The notes under the pieces: model-generated
Database searches by the model: none
The model's input: the letters and a program-made list of their open reading frames with translations, nothing else
Told to the model about the DNA's origin: nothing
In this document: positions 22,288-34,361 of the stretch, in pieces
Position numbering within the stretch: position 1 is the stretch's first letter
Layout of the letters: the number at the start of each line of letters is the position of its first letter
Translations under genes and position numbers: made by a program
NCBI RefSeq assembly: GCF_000189635.1
Contig: NW_002476534.1
Location: 868,001-932,000 of the forward strand
Reading direction: 5' to 3'
Source of the DNA: Tetrahymena thermophila SB210
Lineage: Eukaryota > Ciliophora > Oligohymenophorea > Hymenostomatida > Tetrahymenidae
DNA: 64,000 bases

Positions 22288-24532
22288 TCATTTTTTATTA
22301 GGAACTCCTAAGAAAAAGCTTTCTCTTAAATATTTCATGTCCTCTTCTTCGTCTGTTTTCTTTTCTGTATCTGGTTTCTTTTTTTATTTTACTTAAACAG
22401 TTGTCCTCTTCATGTCTATTCTTCCTTCCCTATATTTGAATTATTTATCTTTAAAAGTATTTCCATAATTAAAAATTAAATTTACTTCTTTTTAGAGGGT
22501 TATGTCATCTTAAGATAATTCTTTTCATTTTTCTTTTCTTGCTCAATTTACTTTTCTATTTTTTTGGATTCTTTTTAAGCATTTTTTCTTAATTTTTCAG
22601 CTTGTTTCCTCTAAAAAATTTTATCATAATTAATTTCTTAAAATAAAAACAAAAATTACTTTGCTTTCAACTAAATATTTATCTTAAATACTAGCAATCT
22701 TATCAAGCTACCTCTCTAAGAATATTTCAACTTGCTTTTATTTTAATTTATTTAGGTTTTATTTTATTTTAATGAATGAACAAAGTATTTATTTTTACTG
22801 CTAAAACATCCAAGGTCTATTTTGAATCAACATCGTGCAAATTAATTTCATTACCAAATTCTTAGTAAAGCTCCATAATCTTTTTATTAAAAAATAGAAT
22901 TTAAGGAATTGTTATTTCTTAAACTATATTTCATATGAGCAAATATAATTTTTAGAATTATAAAAATAATAAAATTTAAATAAGCTCTAACCTTTCTTCT
23001 CAATTCAGGATGATCATTATTTATACTTATTTTATTGTCGTCACTTTTATGCTATAAGGACTTAATTTGATTTATTTATTCATCAATTTATTTCTACAAA
23101 AGAGCTTTTTATTCCCTTAAAATTTTAGATTTTTAGTAGTAATCCTTTTATTTAAAATAATTTATTGATACAGTTACTAAAATAAAATGATTACATCTCT
23201 TTCAAGTTTTAATTCTAAATTGACTTCTTCGACATCCTATTGATCTTCTTATTTCAGCTAGATGAGAAACAAATTTTTTTACTCCAAATTGTCGAAAATT
23301 GTTATTAGCTATGAAGGATTTGTAAAATACATGGAGTAATTATCTTCAAATTCTATTATAAAAAATAATCGTTAGGAATTTGTTAAACTTTTTAATATGT
23401 TTTATAAAAGTTTTTTAAATAATTAATTTATTAATTACATTCAATCTTTTCTATTTCTCCTTTTTCTAATTTTGAATAAAACTACTCCTCTAATGAAGCT
23501 TTGTCTTTTTCAGTTAAAACGGTTTTGCCACCCTTTGGATTCTTTTTATTTCCAAATTTGTTATCTCTCTCTAGAGACTCATCTAATTTAAATATATTTT
23601 ATTTAATTTATTATTTTATTTATTAATTAATTAATTACTTAATTTGTTATTTATCCATTCTTTTTTTACTTTTTCGATAAGTTCTTATCTCTTTTTCTCT
23701 TTTGCTTCATTCCATTCTTTAGGAGTTATTTTATCAAGGAATTCTTTGTGCTCTTTGTATGTTTGTAATTATTCCTCCATTCTGATTTTTTCTGATTTTA
23801 TAGTAGCCAATTTTAAATTTAATTATTTGTGCTCAGCTTCTTTGTGTTTTTTTTCTTTCATTACTGCATCAGCTTTCGATTCAGCATCTTGTTTTTATTG
23901 TTTATTTTATTCAAGGTACTTAGTAAAATTTTCATGATCTTGCTTTAGTTGCTTCTCACTCTATATCAATGCTTAATCTTTATCCTAAGCTTTGGTTTTA
24001 AGTCTCTCTATCTATAATAAATAAAAAATATTTTCACTTAATTTGTTTAGCAGTTAATATATTCTAAATCAGTGAAGAGCAATTCAAAATATATATTTGA
24101 AATTTGCTAATTTTTTTGAAGAAAGGATATATCTTATACCTCTTTTTATATAATTCCGTAGGCCATAGATACAAGAAACATTTCTTTTTTCTATTCTTTT
24201 ACTTCCACAGCAGACTCTCTGCGAAAAGCTCCTTCATTCCTTTTTTTTTATCTTTCTTTTATTATTCTTTGAGCTTCAATTAATGTAGATTTTTAATCAT
24301 TATTATATGCCATTTTTGGTTAGTGCTTATCATCTATTTCAGCTTAAAAATCTTTGTAATGCTTCAAGGGCTAGCGAGTGCTCGCTGTAAATTTATCCCA
24401 TATTTTTTATTTTTGAGTTGAATTCATTTAATCATTTCTGCGCTATTGCTCAATTTACGCGTACATCATAATATCATCATCTCCAGGTAATTAAAAGGGA
24501 CTTTGTAGATCATTTTTCATATTTCCTGCCAT
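22288..24532 (-). CDS. CFAP100: CFAP100 (CCDC37/MIA1) coiled-coil axonemal protein
   Basis: Nine exons: 24140-24532, 23639-24011, 23439-23582, 23195-23352, 22992-23144, 22799-22879, 22660-22734, 22486-22610, 22288-22429. All phases close onto TGA, giving 547 residues. The family core is clear: VKEQKKEMFLVSMAYGII (animal: KKREMFLLQYSLGVK), a long charged coiled coil, then TYKEHKEFLDKITPKEWNE (animal: KMYKDFLYKLSPKEWQE), then MYFTNPSQLITIFDNLEQKN followed by LFLIQ (animal: LYFTEPQQLLQIFxxLEEQN). The C-terminus continues as coiled coil (FLERQLDKI) and ends in a basic Lys-rich tail. CFAP100 with CFAP73 forms the MIA complex that anchors and regulates inner-arm dynein f on doublet microtubules. 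Introns of 49-128 nt are unusually regular. The start ATG is the first in frame before an acidic leader. Confidence 0.88.
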
Positions 24533-25934
24533 GTCGCTTTTATTTCTATGTGAAGCCTTTTTGCATAGAAAATAGCTTAAATTAATTTCATTTTATATTG
24601 TTTTATTTGTAAGAAATTGCTTTAGAATTTTAAATGATTGTTCAATCCTAATAACTAATAATATTATGAATTAAATACTGCTGAGCTTGGCTTGCTACTA
24701 AGCTTTGGTAACTTTTTATAATATTTTAAAATAGTTTAGATAATTAAAATTGACAAAATTAAGGAAAAATACTTTAATGCTATCCTCCATTGACATAAGT
24801 TTTAAGACTATTGAGTTAGCCTGTAAGATAATGATATATTTAAAGCTAAATTATTGTTTTGTGCTGACTAATACTAACTCTTTTCACGTTATATATTCTT
24901 AATTTACTAATGATTATACAATTAAAAGCAAGATTCTTAATTAATCACTAATTAAAAAATAATTCATCAAATTTATAGTTATGAGAAACTTAAATAATCA
25001 AACAAACTAAATTTTTTTAATTTGACTTTGAAACTTATATTTTATAATAATTTAAATAGTTAATATAATTAGTCTTATTTATTAATATATTAATAAACAC
25101 ATATATATGTATCCTTATTTAATTACAGTAACTATAAATCTAAATACAAACAGATATTGATTTTCAACCAATCAACTTTTAAAAGAAATACAATAAATAA
25201 ATAAAAAATAGCTTTTAAGTTAATACAGAGTGTCAAATATTTTATCATAAAAAAAACTAAATATAAATATTAAATATATTATTTTAAAAATATATAAAAA
25301 AAATTAAAATTACTGCAAAATTTACTTCATTATTTCTTTTTTTCATAATATTTTTTTAAAAATTATTGTTTTTATAAAGTTTAGTTGCTGAAGTATTGAA
25401 GTAATATATACTGATTTACTTAAAATATATTACAGTATATTTTGTATAAATATTAGATAATAGATAAATTTTAGTGGAAGGTAATTATCTTTAATTGAAA
25501 TGGATTATTTTAAAATAAATATAAGCCTACATAATTTTTCATTTTAATAGCTTTTTTGAAATCTATTTTTATGATTTTCTTAAAAACAGTTAATTTAATC
25601 TAAAGGCTTACTATATTTTTATCTGTATAAAATATAAAAATAATTATTACTTTTAAATTAGGAGTAATATGGGTTAGCTTTTAGTAATAGAATTAATAAT
25701 AGAGAGTAGTTAATATTTTGTAGATTTTTGTCGGTAAATTTTTTAAAGCTATTTTATGAAAAACAACAAATTAGAAGATTCTATTTACAAATAAAATTTA
25801 CAATTTGCCATATAATTAAGAAATTTCTTATTTTTATTAAGAATATTGAATATCTTTTTTAGTTTAATTTTTATAAAATTTTGTAAAGTAAATAATATCT
25901 ATCTTAGTCTTCAATTATTATTAAATAAATAAAA
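24533..25934. other. Divergent promoter region (CFAP100 / IBA57)
   Basis: About 1.4 kb between two divergent genes, essentially A/T homopolymer-rich DNA. No open frame of coding character or recognisable motif. Confidence 0.6.
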
Positions 25935-27813
25935 ATGAATTTGTTGAAATAGTGTAAGCAATTATTAAAAACTAGATGTTTGTAAAATGAACTAGCATAT
26001 TAAATTTCATATTATTCTAAATTGCAAAACAGAAAAATCATCAGTTTAAGTGGAAAAGATGCTAAGAGGTAAACACTTATCTTAAAAAAGTCATTCTTAA
26101 GATTCAATTAACGCAACTAAAGGGTTAATGCTATTATGGCATTGATATTTTTTGTTTATTCCTTGATTTAATTTAATAAAATTATTTACACAAATAATCA
26201 AAAAGTTTTAAAGTATATTATAGGGAATTTAAACTAATGATATGAATCTTTTCAGTTAATAGAGTAATAAAGCTGCTTTATATACTTAATTTCTCAATCC
26301 TCAAGGTAGAATTATCTTCGATGCTTTGATTATCAGACCTTAAGTGTAAAATTTTTGAATAATCAATAATGGGAGAGATTATGGAAATAATATTTTGTAA
26401 AAATTCATCACAAAGAGTAATTTAAGGAGAATTAAAAACTAAAGAGGATGAATATTGGATAGATTTAGAATCAAAATAAGGAGCTGATTTTATAAAGCAT
26501 ATAAAAAAATATTGTTTGAGAAAGAGGGTTTCTTTAGCAGATTTCACTAACAAAGTCAATGTTGTTACAGTTTATGTAAATGACAGATTGTTTTATAATT
26601 ATAGCTTATAAATCTATAAAAATTGAAAATGCTAAATTAATTACATATTTTGTAAAAAATATATTTTAGAGTGATTTGATCATGTAGCAAAAAGAATAAG
26701 AAGGAGATTATTGGAATCATTTAGATGCTTCAATTTATGAAAAAACATAAGATGAGATTTACACATAAGTATGCTATACAGACCCAAGATGCTCAAATCT
26801 TGGTATGAGATGCATAGTACCTTCTTAGGGTAACTAAATATAAATTAGAAAATAACGAATTTATTTGTTTCGTATCAATATAGATCAATTGCAATTAGAC
26901 AAAACAATTGAAGAGAAATCATAGGATATTTATGACGCTTAAAGACTTGTTTTGGGAATAGCATAAGTAACTTGCTAATTTTGTATTGGAAATTTAATAA
27001 AGAATTTTTCTATTAAATAAAGGGATCTGAAGTTGCTGATAGATTACCCTTCACAGTAATTACATAATTATAGTAAATATAAAAATAATATTGTAATTCT
27101 TTCTTTTCAAGGTTAATTTAGACTTCTTAAATGGTGTAAGCTTCACTAAAGGTATTACTAAATGAAATTCTAATATGTAATTAATCATAAATATATTTTA
27201 AAAAGGTTGCTATGTTGGTCAAGAGTTGACAGCAAGAACATACCATACAGGAGTAAAACATAAATTAAACTGATATTTAAATTCTAAATAATATCATTTA
27301 TTTTTTAGATTGTGAGAAGAAGAGTAGTCCCATTCGTATTGGGTGATAATTAAAAACATTAATTATAAAACAATGGTAATTTAAATTGAGAGGTCATCAT
27401 TTATTTAAATAAAAATATTTTAGTGATAAATCCATCAGGAGTTAATATGTATGACCCAAACTTTAATGAGTCTCTTGAAGGTGAGTCAATGCTTGATAAA
27501 AACTCAAATGAAGTTGGAAAAATTTTATGTAATTTTAAATTATATATAAACTATAAGACTGACTAATTATTAAAAAGATAACAAAGGTAATGTTGGAATT
27601 GCTTTGGTGAAGTATTTGGAAAGAGGTAAGAAAAATCTTTAAACAAATAATAAAATTATTTAATTAAATAAACTAGGAAGTAACACTGATGATTTATCAT
27701 TTTAAGCAAAGAATATCAAAGGCCAGCTTATTTATAGCTCATGGCTTAACTAAAAAATAAATGAATATGTTTAAATCATAAAGGAAAAGGAGGAAAAAGC
27801 TGCTATGTTTTGA
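25935..27813 (+). CDS. IBA57: IBA57 / CAF17, mitochondrial Fe-S cluster assembly factor
   Basis: Eleven exons: 25935-26068, 26214-26345, 26416-26575, 26670-26966, 27023-27055, 27112-27151, 27206-27252, 27309-27375, 27424-27528, 27578-27625, 27677-27813. Phases close to 399 residues. The N-terminus is basic and Asp/Glu-poor (MNLLKQCKQLLKTRCLQN), as expected for mitochondrial import. Family motifs run across junctions: SLSGKDAKSILQGIQTNDM, FLNPQGRIIFDALI, HIKKYCLRKRVSLADFT, TDPRCSNLGMRCIVP, and the signature KGCYVGQELTARTYHTG built from two exons, with the conserved Cys near residue 267. IBA57, a folate-binding relative of glycine-cleavage T-protein, works with ISCA1/ISCA2 to make mitochondrial 4Fe-4S clusters. 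Exons as short as 33 and 40 nt are well supported by these motifs. The gene is convergent with VPS36, 167 bp away. Confidence 0.9.
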
Positions 27814-27980
27814 GAATTGTTTTAATACTTTTTATGAAATATTTATAAATGATCGATAGATAGATAGATCAAGAAAGATATCTAGATCTAATTTAATAAG
27901 AAAGTAAATAAATAATTAATTAAAAGGAAATGTAATAAATCTATTATTTATTATTGTATTCATCAATCCATCATATTGCT
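27814..27980. other. Short convergent spacer with GATA tract
   Basis: Only 167 bp separate the IBA57 and VPS36 stop codons. A (GATA)n tract at about 27854-27869 lies inside. Both 3' untranslated regions and poly(A) sites must fit or overlap here. Confidence 0.6.
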
Positions 27981-29909
27981 TCATATTTTAAAATCCAGTA
28001 TAAAATTCTTGTAATAAACTTATCCTTCAATACTGTCATCGATAACCAATTTACCGGTTTTAAGAGCTTTCTATTTACAAATTTTAAAATAATTATAAAA
28101 TTTAATAATAAAAAAAATCTTACATTTAGCTTAATCCTACATATAACAGGGGATATATTTAATTTCCTTCCTAATTATTCTGCAGTAATTCCTACACTAT
28201 GGGTTATATATTTACCAATATTTTCTTAAAAATCTTTTTCAGTATCAAAAGTAGCTTTTTTAATTTTTAAAAATAAAAATTTCAGTTAAATGAATAAAAA
28301 TAAAATTCAATTATTGATTTATTTTATTATTTATATATTAAATATTTTACTCTACTCAACAACCTTAACGTTTCCATATTCAGTCACAATAGCGTTTAAT
28401 CCTAAAGCTTAAAATTTAGAGCAAGCATCTAAAACTTCTTAAGGGTTAAGTAAGCAGGTTTATCTTTTTTTATTAACAAAGTAAAAGACATCAAGCAAAG
28501 TAATTATTCCTCCTAGTTTTGGGAAAAGTTCGTTGCAAATACTGTAAATTTAATGTGAAAGCTAGTCTAAATATGAATTTCCTGCTTCTTCTCTAAAATT
28601 ATTATTTTATTAAAATAACATTTATCCTCTAAACTATATAACCATTGTTAAAAATTCAATAAAAAAGAAAATTCTTAATAAATAAAAAAATAAAAATTGA
28701 ATTTCTTCTAGTTAAACAAAAATAGTGTTTTTTTCAATAATGAAATGATTTATTGAAACTTAAAATTAAATTAAATATATTTAAGCCTTAAATAATATCT
28801 TTTGACTGAATATACACAAATCTCATAAACTTTGATATATTATTCATATAATAAAAATGATATTTTTGAATTGATGATTAATAAATACATAACTTTTGAT
28901 ATATTGAATTAGATTTGAATTTAATAACTTTCCATATTAAAATATAAATATAAAATTTACTTTGTGATAACATTGAAGTATCCCAAATCAGAAAGAATTT
29001 TATCTAAATCGCTTTGTTCATGTTGTTTATCAACTTTTGAAAGATTTCCTTTTAAGTATTGACTTATCTCTTTCAACTCTCTTGCATTTTGGAATAATGA
29101 TGAAATATCTCCTTTTTAAAAAGAAGACTGCACTATTTTTTATTATTCTTATTATTTTTGCTCTTCTTTTTTTTACATATCCTCTTTTAAAAAATAAAAA
29201 TAGTTATTCAGGTTATTTTTATATATTTTGAAAGCTTACTTATTCCTGTATACATATTCTATGCTTGAAAAATTTATTCTTCCTTTTTTACTGGAACTAC
29301 CTTGCTATTAGAAAAAATATTACATTAATTTAGAGAAAACATTTTGCAAATAAACATATTATGCTCATTTATATTAATTTATTTTTTTAAATGCAAAATT
29401 ACAGCCATTCTTTTTTGTTCAAAGAACCCTTCACTTAAGCTATTGCGTCTTCAATACCTTTGGGAATTTTGAATTCAATTTTGGTTTAATTTTTATATTT
29501 AACTTTGAATGCTACTAACTTCTTAAATACTAATCCCTCTTTCTGATTTATTAATAAATGAAATAATAATTAATAATATTTTGTTTATGCGTTTTATTAT
29601 TATGGTTACAATATCCTTCTACTCAATAACATTTTCTAGATTTATGGCAAAACCTAACGCTTTATTTGCCCTAGATGTTGCTAGCAATCTATGTGTAGTT
29701 ATTTAAAGATCTAATCCACTTAATTTGAAATTAACTGTTCTATTTCATTAATAATTTTATTTAATTTCATATTTTAATATCTTTAGAAAGCGGTTAAGTT
29801 AGAATTACTTTTCCCACATCTCAATGTCTTTATATGTACCCAAAACAATTTCGTTTGGGATTTAAGGGAATCTGTCAGGACTTAAAAAAAATATACTTTT
29901 ATCAACCAT
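27981..29909 (-). CDS. VPS36: VPS36, ESCRT-II subunit
   Basis: Seven exons: 29809-29909, 29610-29739, 29403-29542, 28961-29296, 28351-28592, 28124-28254, 27981-28070. Phases close to 389 residues, close to the human length (386). The N-terminus is a GLUE-type split PH fold: VNFKLSGLDLQITTHRLLAT corresponds to LLLSTHRL, and IPKGIEDAIAQVKGSLNKKEW ends the domain. A Gln/Glu/Lys-rich helical linker follows, then the EAP30 winged helices: LGYFNVITKEEAGNSYLDQL, then GGIITLLDVFYFVNKKRQTC, LLNPQEVLDACSKFQALGL, ITAEQLGRKLNISPVICRI and VIDDSIEGQVYYKNFI. VPS36 joins SNF8 and two VPS25 in ESCRT-II, which binds lipid and ubiquitin on endosomes and recruits ESCRT-III. An intron-like stretch at 29184-29239 is read through because splicing it would break the frame. 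Confidence 0.9.
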
Positions 29910-31791
29910 TTATCCTAAATAAAAAATAAAGTAATATCTTAATTCTTCAGTAATTAAATATCAATTAAAAAATAATATAGATAAATTAAAAGTTTTCTGA
30001 TGAGAAATCATAAATATACAAAACAAAAAAGAGAAAGAGAAATTTAAAATGTTTTAAACTTCAATTGTTAAATTTTAAGCCATAAAAAACTTAAAATTAA
30101 TTAATTTAAAAAAATAAAATAATAATAAAAATTAATAAAATTAAATTTTATAATAAACAAAAATTTTAAAGTAATTTAAAATATCTTTAAAATCTCTTAA
30201 AATTTGAATTGCAAAAATATTTAGGTAATTAATAATAAGGAAATATTTTATTTATTTTTATAATAAAAAATTAAAAATAAATGAAATTTATTTATTGTAA
30301 AATAATCTGAATAATGTAAAGATTACAAAATTAAATTAAATTAAATAAAGTAATAATAGGTTGGTAATTATTAATTATTATTTTCATTCTATATTTTTAT
30401 TAAAAGTTAAGTAAAATCTATTTCATCATTTATTGAAAGGAAATTAGGTTTATTTTTTATTATTTTTTTAAGAAAATTACATATTAATTGAAATTGTCTC
30501 AGCTTAATAGTAAATTGTGTAATCTAATAACTATCAATAAAATAATCATCACAAAAAGTTGAAACCCTTTTTTGATGATTTATCGATTTCAAACAAATGA
30601 ATTTAGAAAATTAAAATATTTTGGATTTTTATGTTAACAAAATGTAAAAAAAATAATAAAATAAGATAGATATTTATTTAAAATTAATTTTGTATTGGTA
30701 AAATTGATAAAATTGCAATTATTATTTTTATTATAAACATCTAAATTTTTTTTAAAAATGGTATAAAAAATTTGTATTTATTTTCACAATTTCAAATTAT
30801 AATTAGGAAGGAAAAATAATTGTAAAGTCTAAATAAATTAATTTCTTAAATTATTTATGCTGCACATATAAAATTAAATTGAACTTTAATACATGAATTA
30901 TTAATAATTTAAATTCTATTATAATTAACTTAATAAACTTAGATTTTTTCAAAATGTACAATAATTTAAAAGGAGTTTTATTACATTTCACATAAACTAA
31001 TAGGTATTTGACAAAAAAAAAATATATTTTGGATTATATATTGTTGGTTATTGGCTGTAATTATTGGAGTATTCTAGCTGATTAAAGTTTAAATATGAAA
31101 TATATACAGTAATTCATTTTTTTGAATAATTATTTCAACAATAAAAATTCAAATTATGTTCGTATATTTTCGTGAAATTACTTGGTGATTTACCAATATT
31201 ATTTGCTTTCTAAAAATGTGTGGATAAAATACCTTCAAACTATAATTAAAAAAATATGAAGTTTTTTGTAAATTAATGTTTTAAAAAACTTAGTTAAGCT
31301 AATCAGAGAAATACAAAATGATTGAATGATCTATATTGAAAGTTTTTTAAAAAAAATATTTGCTAAAGGAATTTTTATATTATTTTGACTAATTTACTGC
31401 TTGAGCAATCAGAAAAATTCTAGAAATAAATTTTTGTAGAATCTTCAATCAATGTTTCATCCTTAGTGTTTAATTATAAGTAAGTGATATTTTCTTTGCG
31501 ATGATTTACTCTTTATGGTTATATATTCTATTCTTTGGATATTGAGGATATGATAAAGTTCTAAGATTTTATCATGAATATAGATTATAATGTTTGTTTG
31601 CTTTATTTGTGTAAATTATTAAATCTATTTTTTGAGATTAAAAACTGCACTTTCAAGCTATTTCATTTTCTAATTATTATTAATTTTTTAAAAATTAAAA
31701 AAAAGCAAAAACAGTATAATATAAAAACAAGAAAGTCTAGCTAATAGGAAAGACATCCATTAAAAATTATTAGTATTATAAATTCAAAAGT
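29910..31791. other. Divergent intergenic region
   Basis: About 1.9 kb between VPS36 and an unknown membrane protein. It is extremely AT-rich. An open stretch directly upstream of the 31792 ATG (from about 31636) has no start codon and no clear coding character. Nothing else was seen. Confidence 0.55.
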
Positions 31792-33516
31792 ATGATTAGA
31801 GGTAGACTTATAGAGAGAAACATTATTGGTATTATAAATACTGAAAAATCCTAATATATTTTTTATATGATGCTTATTGAAAACCACTTTTACATTGCGT
31901 ATTTGCTTTGGAGGGCAATAACTGGCTTTGATAGTACCATATTGATATAGATATGCTTCTTTGCCACTGAAAAGCTCATAAAATTGATTTTAAATTATCA
32001 GTTTTATAATAACAATAAAGTAATTAAATTATTTTAGATAATTGCAAGCTTTGTTAGTGATATTGACATTTTGAGTACTTCATTATCCTTAGATAGAGAA
32101 AAGAATGATATGTTTTATTAATTCCTTTAGTAAGACAATCCTAAGACTTTACTTGTAGAAAGAGATACTACGATCTCTAAAATTGTCACTATGAAGGTTC
32201 TTCATATGATTTTGAAAGGTTACTTTATATTTTATACTTACTTTTACTTGAACATACCTGCTTATATAGCTGGTTTAATGTGCTCCTATTATTTTGTGTT
32301 AGTAGGACTAATTTTTGCTCTATATCTCAAAATAAAGTTTTCTATCCTAAATCAAAAATGGATATTTAATATTTACACTATTTTTGATTAGATATTCTAA
32401 TGTAGTTCTAGGCTCTTTTCTAACTTTATTGTTAATTAAAATATTTTTTCATCAATAATTTATTATGCAATGTTTGCTCTTATAAATACTGTTATATAGC
32501 TCAATAAGTTGAATGTAAGAATCACAAATCATTAGTATAAAAAATAATTTTCTATTTATCCTAAAAAGAAATCTATTTCAAAAAAACATCGCTCTCTTAT
32601 TTTAAGGATTTTTATAAAAACTTTTTATGATGCCTTTATTTCTATGAGTTCAAATTCGATTTTTTATCAGGCTCTTGAAAACAGAGAACTAATAAAATAA
32701 TATTACGGTGTTATGTAGACTTTTGCTTAGTTATTTAAGATTGCTATAAATTCCTTTGTACTGTAATAGTCATATTCAAATTATTAAAATGAATAAAAAT
32801 CAGCTCTCTTTTTATTCATTTTTGTCTATCTTTCGGCATTCTTAGCATATAATTTCATTCTATTTTGTATAAATACTTGGCTCTTTATGAAAAACAAATC
32901 TAAATTGAATGTATTTATGCAATTAGTAAGCTAAAATACTAAATTAAAAGTTACTGATCCTCAAATTTACTAAAAAGTTAAATTGGAATTCAACAGAGAA
33001 ATAGATTAAGCTTCTGATAAAATTATAATAGATGAAAATCTAATTCCCTACAATAAATTCTTTATAAATAACAAAGAGTTTCTTTCTAAAGTTCCAGATG
33101 TAAAATACTAAAACTTCTACTTAAAGCAAGAAAGCAAGTTTAAAATAATTATCTAAGATCAGCATATACAATTTACAATGAAAAAATATGTCCCAAAAGC
33201 AATAGAAATCTTTCTTTCTTACAATAATTATGCATCAGTTGACATTAAAGAAAATATCTATGATCTACATGAAAGAAGGAGAGCAATAGTTAGCATTTTC
33301 AAAAATCTTGTTTTCATGAATCCTTCAATTATTGTCTCAGATATAAAGATTCTTCTTGGCAGACTCAATAATTAAGAAATGGAGTCTTCAATAATATAGC
33401 ATATATTATAATCAACTCCTACAAAGCTTTCAATTATGGCCTTCTTTAAACATCAGGAGCACTACTTAGTTATTAATCCTAAACTGGTCATCTATGATTT
33501 ATTTGATTTCGATTGA
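31792..33516 (+). CDS. Unknown multi-pass membrane protein
   Basis: Intron-free frame of 574 residues, closed by TGA at 33514-33516. The start is the first in-frame ATG after an upstream TGA at 31633-31635. Hydrophobic segments are visible near residues 20-45 (YIFYMMLIENHFYIAYLLW), 60-75, two adjacent around 140-180 (YFIFYTYFYLNIPAYIAG, then a YYFVLVGLIFALYL helix), 215-240, and near 340-370 (ALFLFIFVYLSAFLAYNFIL). A hydrophilic C-terminal half of about 200 residues follows with an unremarkable Lys/Asn/Ile-rich composition. I do not recognise a family. An odorant-receptor-like or channel fold is conceivable from topology but is not supported by any motif. TAA/TAG-Gln codons are frequent and codon use matches neighbouring genes, so it is a resident gene. 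Confidence 0.7.
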
Positions 33517-34361
33517 TAAAAATATTTAACCAATTAATAAACTACATATTCTTTCAATTTCTTTAAATTTTAATTAATTTTGTCCTAGAGGCATAAAAGA
33601 TTTTGACTTTGGTGTTTTTATGTTCTGTAAATTTGTAAATTAAAAAGGATTTAATTATCTATGAAATTAATTATTTGGGAATTTTTTAACTAGAGTATAT
33701 GTATTATTCATATATTTGTAATCATTAATAATCAAATATTCATAGATTTTAATAATTTTTTCATACTTTTATTGAAATTGAACAACTTACATTAAATTTA
33801 TAATAGGATATTAAAATATACTTTTCAAATTAGCAAAATATTTTGCTACATCAACAAGTAATTATAAAACCAAAAAATTATTACTTTGAGCATTAAGACT
33901 AAACGATGTTGCCTGAATGAAGAACAAATAATTTATTTAGTAAATAATTTGTTTTGTTCATCAAAGTATTTTGCCAATTACTTAATTTACAAAATGTATG
34001 TAAAGAAAAAATACAATGTGATTTATTGAGTAAATTTTGTTAAAAAGATTTTGTTTTATACATCTATTCCAAAAATAAAGTAACCTTCGCAAAATCTGCT
34101 GACCAAAGATACAAACCTGATATTAAAAGCTAATCAAATAAATTAAATAAAGAAATGTGCATTGATTGAATAATAAATACATCAATATCAAGATTTTATG
34201 ATCAATTAATTATTTCTAATTGCATTAAAAATTAGACATTAAAATCTACATCACAAATACAAAGAGGTAAATTACGAAATTAATTATAAATAAAATATAA
34301 GAATTACAAAATTTACGAAAGTCATTAAAAAAGCAAATAAATATAGAGCAACTGCTAAAAA
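33517..34361. other. Intergenic region
   Basis: About 850 bp, no gene. A weak dyad is present: GCAAAATATTTTG near 33834 and CAAAGTATTTTGC near 33963, with further partly palindromic AT sequence between them. No coding potential. Confidence 0.5.

Noticed and set aside
29184..29239. GTAAGC...AAAAG segment in VPS36 resembling an intron
   Set aside because: Removing its 56 nt puts the downstream EAP30 domain out of frame; unspliced it stays open and in phase.
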